From assembly GCA_036557885.1 (NCBI GenBank), contig DATBGS010000018.1, forward strand, positions 6,922 to 70,921: a stretch of DNA of 64,000 nt, read 5' to 3'. The stretch is from DATBGS01 sp036557885 (GTDB lineage Bacteria; Chloroflexota; Ktedonobacteria; Ktedonobacterales; DATBGS01). The notes under the pieces are model-generated. The model was not told where the DNA came from and did not search any database. It was given only the letters and a program-made list of their open reading frames with translations. Shown piece after piece: positions 50,911 to 60,339 of this stretch (its first letter is position 1; the number at the start of each line of letters is the position of its first letter). Both the position numbers and the translations under genes were made by a program.

Positions 50911-51606
50911 ATGGAACTCGATTGGTCCGCGCAATCCCCGCACATTCGCACGCTGTTCCGCCCCTGGCAGCCCGGCGATGGCTATGACGAAGCCACCATC
51001 CAAGAAGCAGAGGAGCGGCTTGGCATTCGCTTGCCAGCCACCCTGCGAAACTTTTACCTTGCCTGGGGGAAGCGCCGTGATTTGACGGCTCAACAGGATT
51101 TCCTCCGGCATCCTAACGGACTGGTGGTGCGGGCAGACACCCTCATTTTCTGGGTAGAGAATCAAGGGGCGTGCTATTGGGGGGTGCCATGTGAATCCCT
51201 GAAAGAGGATGATCCTTCAGTGGTCATCACGGAGGCTGGCTCAACTGGGTGGGAGGTGGAGTCAAAGCTGAACTGGAAACCAAGCCACCCACACCTGTCG
51301 AGCTTTCTCGATGATATGACCTATCAGCATGCCTTCCTTGGAGGAGCCATACACGGAGGCTGGGCGCCATCGAATCTTCTTTCAACTCTCCCTGCCGATC
51401 AAGTGGCCTGGTTGGAGGAACACTGGAGCAAGGCAAATGTCGGCCCAATGGTCTTTGGAGTTGAGCCAAACGCCAACTGGCATTGCCCTCCCGTCTATAC
51501 CCGCGATGGTCAAGCATTCTGGTGGGGTACCTTGGCTTCACGCGAGGCGCAAGCGGTTGACGAAATCGGCAAACGGCTCCAGTTCACCTGGAAATGGCGG
51601 TGGTAA
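50911..51606 (+). CDS. SMI1/KNR4 (SUKH) family protein
   Basis: 231 residues; GAGAAGGA before the ATG. The SUKH core is at residues about 25-130: IQEAEERLGIRLPATLRNFY, LAWGKRRDL and VVRADTLIFWVENQGACYWG. The C-terminal half extends it with Trp-rich sequence. Such proteins are often immunity or adaptor proteins. No toxin gene is near it. It is followed by the DinB-GNAT gene after 29 bases. Confidence 0.78.
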   Translation: MELDWSAQSPHIRTLFRPWQPGDGYDEATIQEAEERLGIRLPATLRNFYLAWGKRRDLTAQQDFLRHPNGLVVRADTLIFWVENQGACYWGVPCESLKEDDPSVVITEAGSTGWEVESKLNWKPSHPHLSSFLDDMTYQHAFLGGAIHGGWAPSNLLSTLPADQVAWLEEHWSKANVGPMVFGVEPNANWHCPPVYTRDGQAFWWGTLASREAQAVDEIGKRLQFTWKWRW

Positions 51607-51635
51607 TGCCGTATTTTTCTCAAGAAGGATGAAGT

Positions 51636-52574
51636 ATGCCATCTCAAACTGAAGTGAACACCCTCCTCGCCAGCCTGATGCATACGCCAACGCGCATTGC
51701 TCAGGCAACGGCTGGATTGAACGAGGCGCAAGTGCGCCAGCCCCCCGCTGAGGGTGAGTGGTCCATGATGGACGTATTTGCGCATGTGCGCGCCACTGAC
51801 GACATCATTGCCGGGCGTGTCGTGCCTGTGCTGGTACGTGATCAGCCGAAGCTGCTGGCCTACGACGAGCGCCGCTGGGCCGAAGTGACGCGCTATACCC
51901 AGGAACATTTTGAGCAGCCGCTGGAAGTCTTTGGGCTGCGCCGCGCCGAACTGGTGCACGCGCTGCGCCAGGTATCGCTGGCGGATTGGGAACGAACGGG
52001 CATCCATGAAGAACGTGGCCCGCAGTCCCTTCTGGCGATTGTCCAGCGGGTGGTTGAGCACGAGGAGGAGCACTGCGCCCAGCTAGAGGCGCTGCGCGCA
52101 GCCATAGCTGATCTGCCTGCTCTCGTTGGGCCAGAGGCCACCGTCACGCTCCGCGAGATTACGAGTGAGACGCTGGAGGCGGTGCTCAATCTGAAGGTGG
52201 CGCCGCATCAGCGGCCCTTTGTCGCCTCCAATGCCGTCTCACTGGCCCAGGCGCATTTCTACACTTTTGCCTGGTATCGCGCCATCTATGCCGATGAGAC
52301 GCCCGTTGGCTTCATGATGCTGGCAGATCAGCCGGAAAAGTCCGAATATTTCCTCTGGCGGCTGATGATGGGCGCCGAGCATCAGGGCAAGGGCTATGGC
52401 CGCCGGGCGATTGAGTTGCTCGTCGAATACGTGAAGGCGCGGCCCAACGCCACCGAGCTTCTGGTCAGCTATCACCCTGGCGATGGCGGCCCGCGCGATT
52501 TTTATCACAAGCTGGGCTTTCAGGAGACGGGCAGAATAGAAGAAGGCGAAGTTGTCTTGCGGCTGCCGCTGTAG
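51636..52574 (+). CDS. DinB-like/GNAT acetyltransferase fusion
   Basis: 312 residues in two domains. Residues 1-155 are a DinB/DfsB-like four-helix bundle (GEWSMMDVFAHVRATDDIIA, VVEHEEEHCAQLEALRAA) with metal-binding His candidates H51, H145 and H149. Residues about 165-312 are a GNAT domain (VTLREITSETLEAVLNLKV, LMMGAEHQGKGYGRRAIELL), close to spermidine/diamine N-acetyltransferases. The fusion suggests modification of a small thiol- or amine-containing compound. It starts 29 bases after the SMI1 gene. The fold calls are clear; activity is inferred. Confidence 0.85.
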   Translation: MPSQTEVNTLLASLMHTPTRIAQATAGLNEAQVRQPPAEGEWSMMDVFAHVRATDDIIAGRVVPVLVRDQPKLLAYDERRWAEVTRYTQEHFEQPLEVFGLRRAELVHALRQVSLADWERTGIHEERGPQSLLAIVQRVVEHEEEHCAQLEALRAAIADLPALVGPEATVTLREITSETLEAVLNLKVAPHQRPFVASNAVSLAQAHFYTFAWYRAIYADETPVGFMMLADQPEKSEYFLWRLMMGAEHQGKGYGRRAIELLVEYVKARPNATELLVSYHPGDGGPRDFYHKLGFQETGRIEEGEVVLRLPL

Positions 52575-52610
52575 CGCGCGTATCCATTGGGACATTGGCC
52601 CAAAAATCTC

Positions 52611-52643
52611 TTGACAAATGGGCCACGTTTTTTCTGCTATAAT
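52611..52643 (+). promoter_or_regulatory. Extended -10 promoter upstream of the RNHCP gene
   Basis: TATAAT at 52638-52643 preceded by TG one base before (extended -10). A TTGACA at 52611 is too far (21 bases) to be an ideal -35. A 9-bp hairpin CTGAGCGTG/CACGCTCAG follows in the leader (about 52654-52680). The following 190 bases contain a short overlapping ORF only. Confidence 0.55.
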
Positions 52644-52874
52644 GCCCACCATCTGAGCGTGGAAACACCGCACGCTCAGTATACCGCCGCAGGGCGCGAT
52701 GTCACCCCGGCAATTGAACATTCACCGACAAACAAATCTCTGGGCAGAGCTAGAAGGAATTCTTGATGACGGCGCTTGTGAGCAAGGTCGTGACCCTTGA
52801 GATGTTGACTGATTGGCTGGAAGGCGAAGCTGCCTCCCAGATTTTTTGCTGCGAAGCAGAAAGAAGGATGACCC

Positions 52875-53426
52875 TTGTCTCACGATTGGTTTGCGGAAGA
52901 GGATACAGATTACGGCGACGAGGAAGCGGAAGCGTCTAAAGACGGCGCTTCCTATAAGCTCGCCAAGCACAACCGGGCGCGTCATCGCACCGAACAGACG
53001 CCCCAGCGTCGGGAACGCCAGCGGGAAGACTTGCCGGAGTCGCGCCCGGCGGTGAAGCGCCAGCGCCCCAACACGCCAGAGGTATTTCGCTGTCGGCATT
53101 GCCGGAACATGGTGGGATTGGTGCCCAGTGGTGGCAAGCATCGCAACCACTGCCCCTACTGCCTGCACTCCCGGCATGTGGACCTGCGCACGCTGGGAGA
53201 TCGCCTTAGCCCCTGCGGGGGCACAATGGCGCCCATCGGGGCATTCACGCGCGTGAGTGGCGAATACTCCATCGTCCATCGCTGTCTCGCCTGCGGCCTA
53301 GAGCGGAGCAACCGCATTGCTGCCGATGATGACTTCGAGTTTGTCACCGCGCTGCCGGATATGACCTGGTGGACGCCGCCAGAGAAGCAAGACAGAGCAG
53401 AGGCCGAGGAAGAGAGCAGCGCGTAG
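52875..53426 (+). CDS. RNHCP-domain zinc protein
   Basis: 183 residues from a TTG with AAGGA upstream. The N-terminal 70 residues are charged and probably disordered; the rest matches the RNHCP domain: FRCRHCRNMVGLVPSGGKHR, NHCPYCLHSRHVD, RCLACGLERSNRI, with four CxxC-like zinc pairs, and the RNHCP motif itself (HRNHCPYC). Members are small putative nucleic-acid-binding zinc proteins whose role is not established. Confidence 0.88.
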   Translation: MSHDWFAEEDTDYGDEEAEASKDGASYKLAKHNRARHRTEQTPQRRERQREDLPESRPAVKRQRPNTPEVFRCRHCRNMVGLVPSGGKHRNHCPYCLHSRHVDLRTLGDRLSPCGGTMAPIGAFTRVSGEYSIVHRCLACGLERSNRIAADDDFEFVTALPDMTWWTPPEKQDRAEAEEESSA

Positions 53427-53479
53427 GTGCTGTTTTTCTTCTAAGAATCCCTAAGAAAACTCATCGCACTCGCTGGGGC

Positions 53480-53546
53480 GGGGAGTCCGCGTAGGCGGAC
53501 TTGGTGGCGCCCGCAGGCGCCTCTAGCTGCGATCTTTAGTCGCCAA
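53480..53546. repeat. Family C palindromic repeat
   Basis: GGGAGTCCGCGTAGGCGGAC, then GCGCCCGCAGGCGCC and GCTGCGATCTTTAGTCGCCA. Matches 30462-30520 and 7963-8021 in order and spacing. Lies between converging genes. Confidence 0.75.
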
Positions 53547-53617
53547 GTGCGGGGCATTCTGGGCAGGAGGCAGAGGCAAACAAGCTTGTTTGCCTCTGCT
53601 CCCTAATTGCTGGTCTG

Positions 53618-55960
53618 CTATCTTACCTCCACCGTTGCAGGTACAACTTCCTCATCTGGCACAGTTTCTTTGGCTTCCTCCTCAACCGCTCCCTCGCGCA
53701 GCACCGGCAGCACGCGGCCCATCCAGCCCGGCAGCCACCAGTTCCACCTGCCCAATAAGCGCATGCTGGCGGGTACCACAACGAGCCGAATAATCGTCGC
53801 GTCCAGCGCGACGGCGATCACCGCGCCCAGGCCCATCTCTTTGATCTGGATGAAATCAGCCAGCGCAAACGCCAGAAAGACCGCGATCATGATCGAAGCG
53901 GCGGCGCTGATAATACCCGCTGTGCGCTCCAGCCCAAAGGCCACGCTCTCTTCGTTGTTGCCGGTGCGCTCGTAGCGTTCTTTGACGCGCGTCAGCAGGA
54001 AAATCTCGTAATCCGTGCTCAGCCCAAAGAGCAGGGCAAACAGCAGCAGCGGCGTCAGTTCGGTAATCTTGCCCAGCGGGTCAAAGCCCAGCACGCCCGC
54101 GCCCCAGCCCTGCTGAAAGATCAGCACCAGCACGCCATAGCTGGCGGCAATGGAGAACAGGTTCATCACGATGGCCTTGAGCGGCAAGAGCAGCGAGCGG
54201 AAAAAGAGCAGGAGGATGGCAAAAATCACCAGCATCATCCAGCCAACAAGCTGCGGAAAGCGGCTGTAGAGCAGATTGTTAAAATCCAGAAAGCCCGCCG
54301 TGTCGCCGCCCACCAGCGCCGTTGTGCCGTGTAAGCCGCTTTGCTGCGGCAGGTAGCGGCTGCGCAGGTCGCGCACCAGTTGCTCGGTGGCGTCGCTGTA
54401 GGGCGCCTGGCCGGGCACAAGGCTCAAGATGGCCGTCGAGTTGTCGCCATCCACATTAATGAAGCCCCCCACCGCCGCGCGTAGCTCCGGGTTGGCGCTG
54501 AGCATGGCGGGGGTGAGCAGGCTGGGCAGGTTGGGGAACTGGTTCAGCCAGAGCACATGCTTGACCCGGCTATCGCTGGCAAGCTGCGTAGCCAGGGCGT
54601 TCAGCGCCTGCTGGACGGCTGAATCCCAGATGCCGTTGGGCGAATTGGTATGTATCACGATAGTAATGGGTGAAAGCTCGTTATCGCCATAGCCCCGCAG
54701 CAGCGCCTCAAAGCCCTGGCGCGATTCTGAACTGGTCGGCAGCGATTCAATATCCGACTGGCGCGTGCGCAGGCTGAGCGCGGGCGCGGCCAGCGCCAGC
54801 AGCACGATCAGCGCCGGAACAAGTGCCAGCAGTGGCCTGCGCATGACGATCAGGCTCCAGCGATGCCAGAGGCTTTCGCTGGAGTGCAGATGTTCGTGGC
54901 GGCCCCGCCGCGCCCGGAAATTGGGGACGATGCGCAAGGCGTTGACGCGCGGCCCCAGCAGCGCCAGCACCACCGGCACCAGCGTCAGCGCGCCCAGAAT
55001 GGCGCACAGCGCGCACAGCAGGATGCCCAGCGTAATTGAGCGCACCACCACCACATTGAGCGTGGCAAGCACAGACATGGAGGCAGCCAGCGTCAGGCCG
55101 GAGATCGTCACGGAACGCCCGGAGGTGCGCATCATCTGAATAACAGCGGTGCGCGTTTCGTGGCCTTTTGCCAGTTCCTCGCGGAAGCGGTTGAGCATCA
55201 ACAACGAGAAATCAATCCCCAGCCCCAGGCCAATCATAGAGGCCACGTTGAGCGAATAGATCGAAACCTTCATCCAGAGCGCCACCAGATGCAGCAGCGC
55301 GATAGTGCTGGTGACAATGGCCGCGCCCAGCGTGACCGGCAGCGCGGCGGCCACAAAGGTGCGAAAGACAAACAGCAGCAACAGCAGCGTAATCGGGAAG
55401 GTGATCAGTTCCGCGTGGGCAACATCGGTAGCGATGGTGTTGTTGACATCCTGGTCAGCGGCGATGCCGCCAGTCAGGAATGTCTGGATGCCCACGCTGG
55501 GCGCGTGAATGATGCTGCGGATGCTTTTGAGCGCGCTTTTGGCCTGATCGTCGTTCTGGTTGAGCGTGACATCGGCATAGGTGGTGTGGCGGTCCGGGCT
55601 GACATACTGGGTGCTCTGGTCGCTAAAATAGGAGGCTACTCCGCCCACATACTGCGCCGCGCCCACCGCCTGAAGGATATTTCTGGCGCTTGTGGCATAG
55701 GCCGGGTCATCAACGGTCAACGTGGGGCTGTAAAACACAATCAGCGCGTCGTTGTTGTCCTGGCGCTGAAATTCGGTGCGTATCAGAGCGGAGGCGCGGT
55801 TGGCTTCGGTCACGTTGCCGGATGATTCGTTGCTGGTGAGGGCGTCGGCAACGCTGGCGGCGCCAACGGCGGCCAGCGCCAGCAGCGCGAGCCAGAGCAC
55901 AAACATCGGCCAGCGAAAGCGCACAGCAAAGGCGCCAAGGGCGGTCAAGAGGCGGTCCAT
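53618..55960 (-). CDS. MMPL/RND-family transporter
   Basis: 780 residues; AAAGGATACT before the ATG. Twelve membrane helices in two blocks of six, each preceded by a large outer loop. Typical features: N-terminal FAVRFRWPMFVLWLALLALA, GLGLGIDFSLLMLNRFREEL and GLSTDYEIFLLTRVKERYER, the latter carrying the TDY proton-relay motif. Proton-driven export of lipids or small hydrophobic molecules is the family role; the cargo cannot be told. The frame is open to 56191 but the internal ATG with SD fits the family's N-terminus. Confidence 0.93.
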   Translation of the reverse strand: MDRLLTALGAFAVRFRWPMFVLWLALLALAAVGAASVADALTSNESSGNVTEANRASALIRTEFQRQDNNDALIVFYSPTLTVDDPAYATSARNILQAVGAAQYVGGVASYFSDQSTQYVSPDRHTTYADVTLNQNDDQAKSALKSIRSIIHAPSVGIQTFLTGGIAADQDVNNTIATDVAHAELITFPITLLLLLFVFRTFVAAALPVTLGAAIVTSTIALLHLVALWMKVSIYSLNVASMIGLGLGIDFSLLMLNRFREELAKGHETRTAVIQMMRTSGRSVTISGLTLAASMSVLATLNVVVVRSITLGILLCALCAILGALTLVPVVLALLGPRVNALRIVPNFRARRGRHEHLHSSESLWHRWSLIVMRRPLLALVPALIVLLALAAPALSLRTRQSDIESLPTSSESRQGFEALLRGYGDNELSPITIVIHTNSPNGIWDSAVQQALNALATQLASDSRVKHVLWLNQFPNLPSLLTPAMLSANPELRAAVGGFINVDGDNSTAILSLVPGQAPYSDATEQLVRDLRSRYLPQQSGLHGTTALVGGDTAGFLDFNNLLYSRFPQLVGWMMLVIFAILLLFFRSLLLPLKAIVMNLFSIAASYGVLVLIFQQGWGAGVLGFDPLGKITELTPLLLFALLFGLSTDYEIFLLTRVKERYERTGNNEESVAFGLERTAGIISAAASIMIAVFLAFALADFIQIKEMGLGAVIAVALDATIIRLVVVPASMRLLGRWNWWLPGWMGRVLPVLREGAVEEEAKETVPDEEVVPATVEVR

Positions 55961-56106
55961 CAGTATCCTTTCAGCAGCATGGTGCTTTCGCTGCCAGAGA
56001 GTTACATGGTGAGTGTCGGCGTGCAAGCGCGAGGCGTGGTTGTATAATCTGCGCCTGCGTTCTGCCAGGGTACAGAAATTTGAGGGCAAAATACAAGAGT
56101 TTGGTT

Positions 56107-57534
56107 TCAGGATAGGCCGTTGGTACTGGAAAGGGCCAGAGGCTGGAGAGCGGGTGAAGCGCGCTTCGTTTGCCAGGCGAAATAGCACCACAACAGCAGC
56201 ACAGCAGCAGGACGAATGCAGATGCCCGCAACATAGGTGGCGCTCATGGGTGCTGCCGTGCGCGTATCAAAGGGAAGCGGCAGGCTCGCCAGAAAACAGG
56301 CGCACAAAGCGACTAGCCAGAACCTTGACGCACCTCTCGTGCGCGAGAATGCTGAGGCTTTTGCCAGCCAGCCTTGCCAGGCAAGAAGCCAGCACAGGGG
56401 CAACAGCAGCAGGAGATAGTAAAAGATCCAATCAATGGGTTCAACCAGCAGCAGCGTGCAGATGGCCCAGGCAGTGGTGAACAGCGGGAGTTTCTGTACT
56501 GGGGTAGATAGGCGTGGGAGAGCGTTCTCCTGGCGGCGCAGCAGCCAACGCGCAGCGCGCTGGAACGCTGGATGGTACAGCAGCGCTGGCGCGTCTTGTT
56601 TCAGCAAAAAGACGCCAAACAGCGCCAGACAGACCGCTTGCGCAAAGACCACTAACAGCCCGCTGGTTGGCTCTGGCTGCCCTGGCAGCACCAGGGCGGC
56701 GGTCCCCACGATGAGCGCGTGATAGAGCGAAAGATTGACTGGCCCGGCGTTTGGTTGGCCCTGATAGGTCTGGAGGGCCAGCGCAAACGCGCGATACATC
56801 TCCAGGCCAGTAATTGGCAGGGTGAGCACCGTGAGCAAAACGAGCAAAGCGAGCGCCCCCAGCAAGAGACGATAGCGGCCTCGCCAGAGATAATAAACGA
56901 GTAGCACAGCAGGAAACAGCTTCACCAGAATTGCCAGCCCTAAACCGCATCCAGCGAGCAAAGGCCGCTCAAAGACTTCGCCATAGAGCAAGAGCGCGCA
57001 CCCCAGCAAGAGGAAAGGCGTGCTCTGCCCCATTCGCAGGCCGCCGGTGATTGGCTCGCTCCAGGCCGCAGCGCAGGATAAAAAGAGGAAAACCGCCTGG
57101 GGCGAACGCAGCCAGGCCAGGTGAGACGGCGCTGTCCGAATGGTTGAGGAAAGGCAGCGGGCCAGCAGCCAGAAGCTCATCAGCAGGGTGATCTGGCAGA
57201 TGAGCAGCCAGAGCAGATGCGCGGTAGGATAGGGAAGCAGTCCCAACGGAGTCAGCAGCGCAGCGGTTTGCGGCGTCCACCGAAAATCTGACGGGGCTGG
57301 CAGATGCAGCACCTGATGGCTGAAGACGGTAAGCTGTGGGACATCATACACCTGGACAGGCAGGCGATGCGCCAGCGCGTACGCCGCTTCATAGGGGCCG
57401 GTAAAATCAAAACCACGTTCCTGAAGCGGCAGGTATATGCCCCAATAGGTGTAAGCAGCCAGAGAGAGCGCTATCCCTGCTGCTGGCGCTGCCCTTCTGG
57501 TGCGCTGTCTCCAATTAGGCAACGATACACTCAT
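56107..57534 (-). CDS. GT-C glycosyltransferase family 87-like membrane protein
   Basis: 475 residues with about ten membrane helices. The DUF2029/GT87 pattern is visible: an outer first loop with RGFDFTGPYEAAYALAHRLP (acidic catalytic-type Asp), GLRMGQSTPFLLLGCALLLY, and FERPLLAGCGLGLAILVKLF followed by PAVLLVYYLW. Such enzymes transfer mannose or another sugar from a polyprenyl-phosphate donor outside the membrane. The ATG overlaps no neighbour; it diverges from the parvulin gene. Confidence 0.88.
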   Translation of the reverse strand: MSVSLPNWRQRTRRAAPAAGIALSLAAYTYWGIYLPLQERGFDFTGPYEAAYALAHRLPVQVYDVPQLTVFSHQVLHLPAPSDFRWTPQTAALLTPLGLLPYPTAHLLWLLICQITLLMSFWLLARCLSSTIRTAPSHLAWLRSPQAVFLFLSCAAAWSEPITGGLRMGQSTPFLLLGCALLLYGEVFERPLLAGCGLGLAILVKLFPAVLLVYYLWRGRYRLLLGALALLVLLTVLTLPITGLEMYRAFALALQTYQGQPNAGPVNLSLYHALIVGTAALVLPGQPEPTSGLLVVFAQAVCLALFGVFLLKQDAPALLYHPAFQRAARWLLRRQENALPRLSTPVQKLPLFTTAWAICTLLLVEPIDWIFYYLLLLLPLCWLLAWQGWLAKASAFSRTRGASRFWLVALCACFLASLPLPFDTRTAAPMSATYVAGICIRPAAVLLLWCYFAWQTKRASPALQPLALSSTNGLS

Positions 57535-57638
57535 TCAACAATCCCTGGCTCACTGCTCACTCCGATCTTTTCCCCACATTACCAACGAAACTGCTGAGGA
57601 GTTCGTCACAGAGGTGGCTTGCAAAGGAGCAGTGCTCA

Positions 57639-57668
57639 TTGACACCCTGCAAAACGTGGTGCGATAAT
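57639..57668 (+). promoter_or_regulatory. Promoter for the parvulin gene, leaderless
   Basis: TTGACA (57639-57644), 18-base spacer, GATAAT (57663-57668). The ATG is at 57676, the predicted transcript start, and no SD lies between. Confidence 0.7.
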
Positions 57669-57675
57669 TTCTTCT

Positions 57676-58671
57676 ATGAAGAGCCGCATTCCCATTGCAT
57701 CTGCTTCCCATCCTTCGTGTAGTCGTTTCTCTGTGGGGCGCGGCAGCATTGTGCTTTGGGGGTTGCTGATGTTGCTGCTGCTCGCTGGGTGCGCCAATCC
57801 CACCTCCAATTTGTTTGCGGCGGCGCGCGTCAACGGGCACGACATCTCGCTGGAGCAGTACCTGCGCCTGGTGCAGATCAATAAAAGTTTTTGCCAGTTG
57901 AAAAGCCAGCTCACCAGCCAGATTACCGGCCCGATTGATTGGGGCGACCCGGCCCGACGCGCTGATCTGGCGGCGGTGCGCCAGCAATCGCTGGATGAAC
58001 TGATTACCGCCGAATTGACCGATGAGCAGGCGGCGGCGCAGCATATCAGCGTAGACCCGGCGCAGGTTGACCAACTGCTGAGCGAGCTACAGCAGCAGGG
58101 CACCGTTCCGCCCACTGATCTGCTCCCCAGCCTGCATGCCAGCATAGATGACTATCGTCTGCTGGCGCGTCAGGCGCTCATCCAGCAAACGCTGCTGCGC
58201 CTGATGCCCCAGGTGACGACGGAAGAGGCGCATATCGCCTGGATTGCCGTAAAAACGCCCGCCATTGCCGAACAGGTGCTGACGCAGTTGCAGAATGGAG
58301 TGGGCTTTGACGTGCTGGCGCAGCAATATTCCCAGGATGCCACGCGCAGCACCAGCGGCGACGCGGGCTATTTTGTGCCGGGGCAGGCGCCGCCCGCGCT
58401 CGATCAGGTCTTTTTCCACGCTCAGCCGGGCGTGATCAATGGCCCGATTGAGGTGACGCAATCAGCAGATCAGTTGTGCGGTGGCGCTTCGTCGGGCAGC
58501 GCTGCGGCCAGCAATCAGCAGAACACCAGCGTGTATTACATCGTCAAAGTCTTGAAGCGGGACACGGTGCCCATGTTTGATGTGCCCAACGCGCCCAATA
58601 ACGCGCAAAACGTGGCTTTTGCCCGCTGGCTGCGCCAATCCGCGCAGATACAGGTCTTGGTAGATTTCTAA
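57676..58671 (+). CDS. PpiC/SurA-type peptidyl-prolyl isomerase lipoprotein
   Basis: 331 residues. After a basic N-terminus and a hydrophobic segment comes lipobox LLLAGC (about residues 34-39), so lipid-anchored. A SurA-N-like helical domain (RVNGHDISLEQYLRLVQINK, ELITAELTDEQAAAQHISVD) precedes a parvulin domain at about 185-300 (IAWIAVKTPAIAEQVLTQLQ, GVGFDVLAQQYSQD, GDAGYFVPGQAPPALDQVF). It probably assists folding of exported proteins. A predicted leaderless start; 12 bases before the next gene. Confidence 0.88.
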   Translation: MKSRIPIASASHPSCSRFSVGRGSIVLWGLLMLLLLAGCANPTSNLFAAARVNGHDISLEQYLRLVQINKSFCQLKSQLTSQITGPIDWGDPARRADLAAVRQQSLDELITAELTDEQAAAQHISVDPAQVDQLLSELQQQGTVPPTDLLPSLHASIDDYRLLARQALIQQTLLRLMPQVTTEEAHIAWIAVKTPAIAEQVLTQLQNGVGFDVLAQQYSQDATRSTSGDAGYFVPGQAPPALDQVFFHAQPGVINGPIEVTQSADQLCGGASSGSAAASNQQNTSVYYIVKVLKRDTVPMFDVPNAPNNAQNVAFARWLRQSAQIQVLVDF

Positions 58672-58683
58672 GGAGCAGCAACG

Positions 58684-60324
58684 ATGGAGGCTGAGTTGAC
58701 CATTGTGGGGTTGGGGCCGGGGCGTTGGGAAGACCTGACGGTGGAAGCACAGCAGGTGCTGAGGGTAGGGGCGATGATGGGGCAGATCATGTATTTTCGG
58801 ACGCTAGTGCATCCCACCGTTGAGGGCATCCGCTCGCGGCATCCAAAGCTGGATATACGCTCGTTTGATGCGCTGTATGAAACGAGCGATACCTGGGACG
58901 GCCTCTATAGTGAGATGGCCCGCCAACTCTGTGCAACCTGCCTGGAGAACACCGCCCTTCTCAAAGAGGTTCCCACACAAGGGGGCTATCCATCTGGGGA
59001 GGACCATCGCCTGCTTCGCGTTGTCTACGCGGTGCCGGGGCATCCGCTTGTGGGCGAACGCTCGGTGTGCGAGGTGCAGCGTCTGGCAAAGGAGCAGGGC
59101 ATTCCAGTGCGCGTCGTGGCGGGCCTCTCGTTTCTGGAGCCGGTTTGCGCGGCGCTGGGTGTGGACCCGATGGACGGCTTGCAAATGCTGGACGCGACAG
59201 AATTAGCAGGCATTGGGCCGGAGCAGATCAACGCGACCATCATCCCGACGCGCCCGGCGCTGGTGGCGCAGTTGTACAGTCGTCGGCTGGCAAGCGGTGT
59301 CAAGCTGGCGCTGGGGGAACTGTACCCCGATGAATGGGAGGTGCAACTGGTGCGGGCGGCAGGTGTACCAGACGAAGAAGTCACGCGCGCGCTCAAGCTC
59401 TACGAGCTAGATCGGGGCGAGTATGCCGATCACCTCACCTGCCTCTATCTGCCGCCGCTAGACCCGCTCACGCCCCTGCGCGCGCCAGAGACGCTGCATT
59501 ATATCATCAAGCGGCTGCTGGGCGAAAACGGTTGTCCCTGGGATAAGAAGCAGACGCATTACACACTCAAGCAGTATGCGCTCGAAGAAGCCTACGAAGT
59601 GGCCGACGTACTGGATGAGATCGGGCCAGACGTGCCGCTGCCCAAAGACTTTACCCCCGAATCGGCCCAGCCCGAACTGGGGCCAAAGCTGGCAAATGAG
59701 CTAGGCGACCTGCTCTTGCAGGTCTATCTGCATGCGGAGATGGGCCGCCAGGAGAGCTTTTTCTCGCTGGGTGATGTGCTGGAGGAGATCAACGCCAAGC
59801 TGATCCGGCGACATCCACACGTCTTTGGCGATGTGCAGGTGCGCGATGCCGACCACGTGCTTGCTAATTGGCAGGAGATCAAGAAGGCCGAGCGAGTTGC
59901 CAGCGGCGAGGCTACTCAGGTGGAGAGCCTGCTGCGCGGCATCCCCAACTATATGCCCGCGCTGGCCTATGCCCAGGAGCTTCAGAAGAAGGCGGAAAAG
60001 ACCGGCTTTGAGTGGCCGCAGGTGGCCGATGTCGTCGCCAAAGTGACCGAAGAAGCGCGCGAACTGGGCGCGGCCATCTCCGAAGGCAATACGCAGAATA
60101 CGGCAGAAGAGTTTGGCGATCTGCTCTTTTCGCTGATTGGACTGGCACGTCGGCTGCATCTGGATGCAGAAGGAACGTTGCGCGCCGCCAATCAGAAATT
60201 CCGCCGCCGCTTTGAAGCGATGGAGGCGCGCGTGCGCGAGCAGGGCCGCGCCTTTGATTCGCTCTCGCGCGAAGAATTAATCGCCCTCTGGCATGTGGTA
60301 AAACAAGACGAAGCGCATACGTGA
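58684..60324 (+). CDS. mazG: MazG nucleotide pyrophosphohydrolase fused to tetrapyrrole-methylase domain (YabN-like)
   Basis: 546 residues. N-terminal SAM-dependent tetrapyrrole-methylase-like domain (LTIVGLGPGRWEDLTVEAQQ, VVYAVPGHPLVGERSVCEVQ) up to about 235; then two MazG units, LLGENGCPWDKKQTHYTLKQ with EEAYEVADVLDEIG (about 275-345) and EEARELGAAISEGNTQNTAE with EEFGDLLFSLIGLARRL (about 455-530), each with the EExxE/ExxD metal motifs. The fusion is common in Gram-positive bacteria as YabN. It hydrolyses NTPs to NMPs, probably for nucleotide pool cleaning. Confidence 0.95.
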   Translation: MEAELTIVGLGPGRWEDLTVEAQQVLRVGAMMGQIMYFRTLVHPTVEGIRSRHPKLDIRSFDALYETSDTWDGLYSEMARQLCATCLENTALLKEVPTQGGYPSGEDHRLLRVVYAVPGHPLVGERSVCEVQRLAKEQGIPVRVVAGLSFLEPVCAALGVDPMDGLQMLDATELAGIGPEQINATIIPTRPALVAQLYSRRLASGVKLALGELYPDEWEVQLVRAAGVPDEEVTRALKLYELDRGEYADHLTCLYLPPLDPLTPLRAPETLHYIIKRLLGENGCPWDKKQTHYTLKQYALEEAYEVADVLDEIGPDVPLPKDFTPESAQPELGPKLANELGDLLLQVYLHAEMGRQESFFSLGDVLEEINAKLIRRHPHVFGDVQVRDADHVLANWQEIKKAERVASGEATQVESLLRGIPNYMPALAYAQELQKKAEKTGFEWPQVADVVAKVTEEARELGAAISEGNTQNTAEEFGDLLFSLIGLARRLHLDAEGTLRAANQKFRRRFEAMEARVREQGRAFDSLSREELIALWHVVKQDEAHT

Positions 60325-60339
60325 AGGTTGCAGAGTGGG

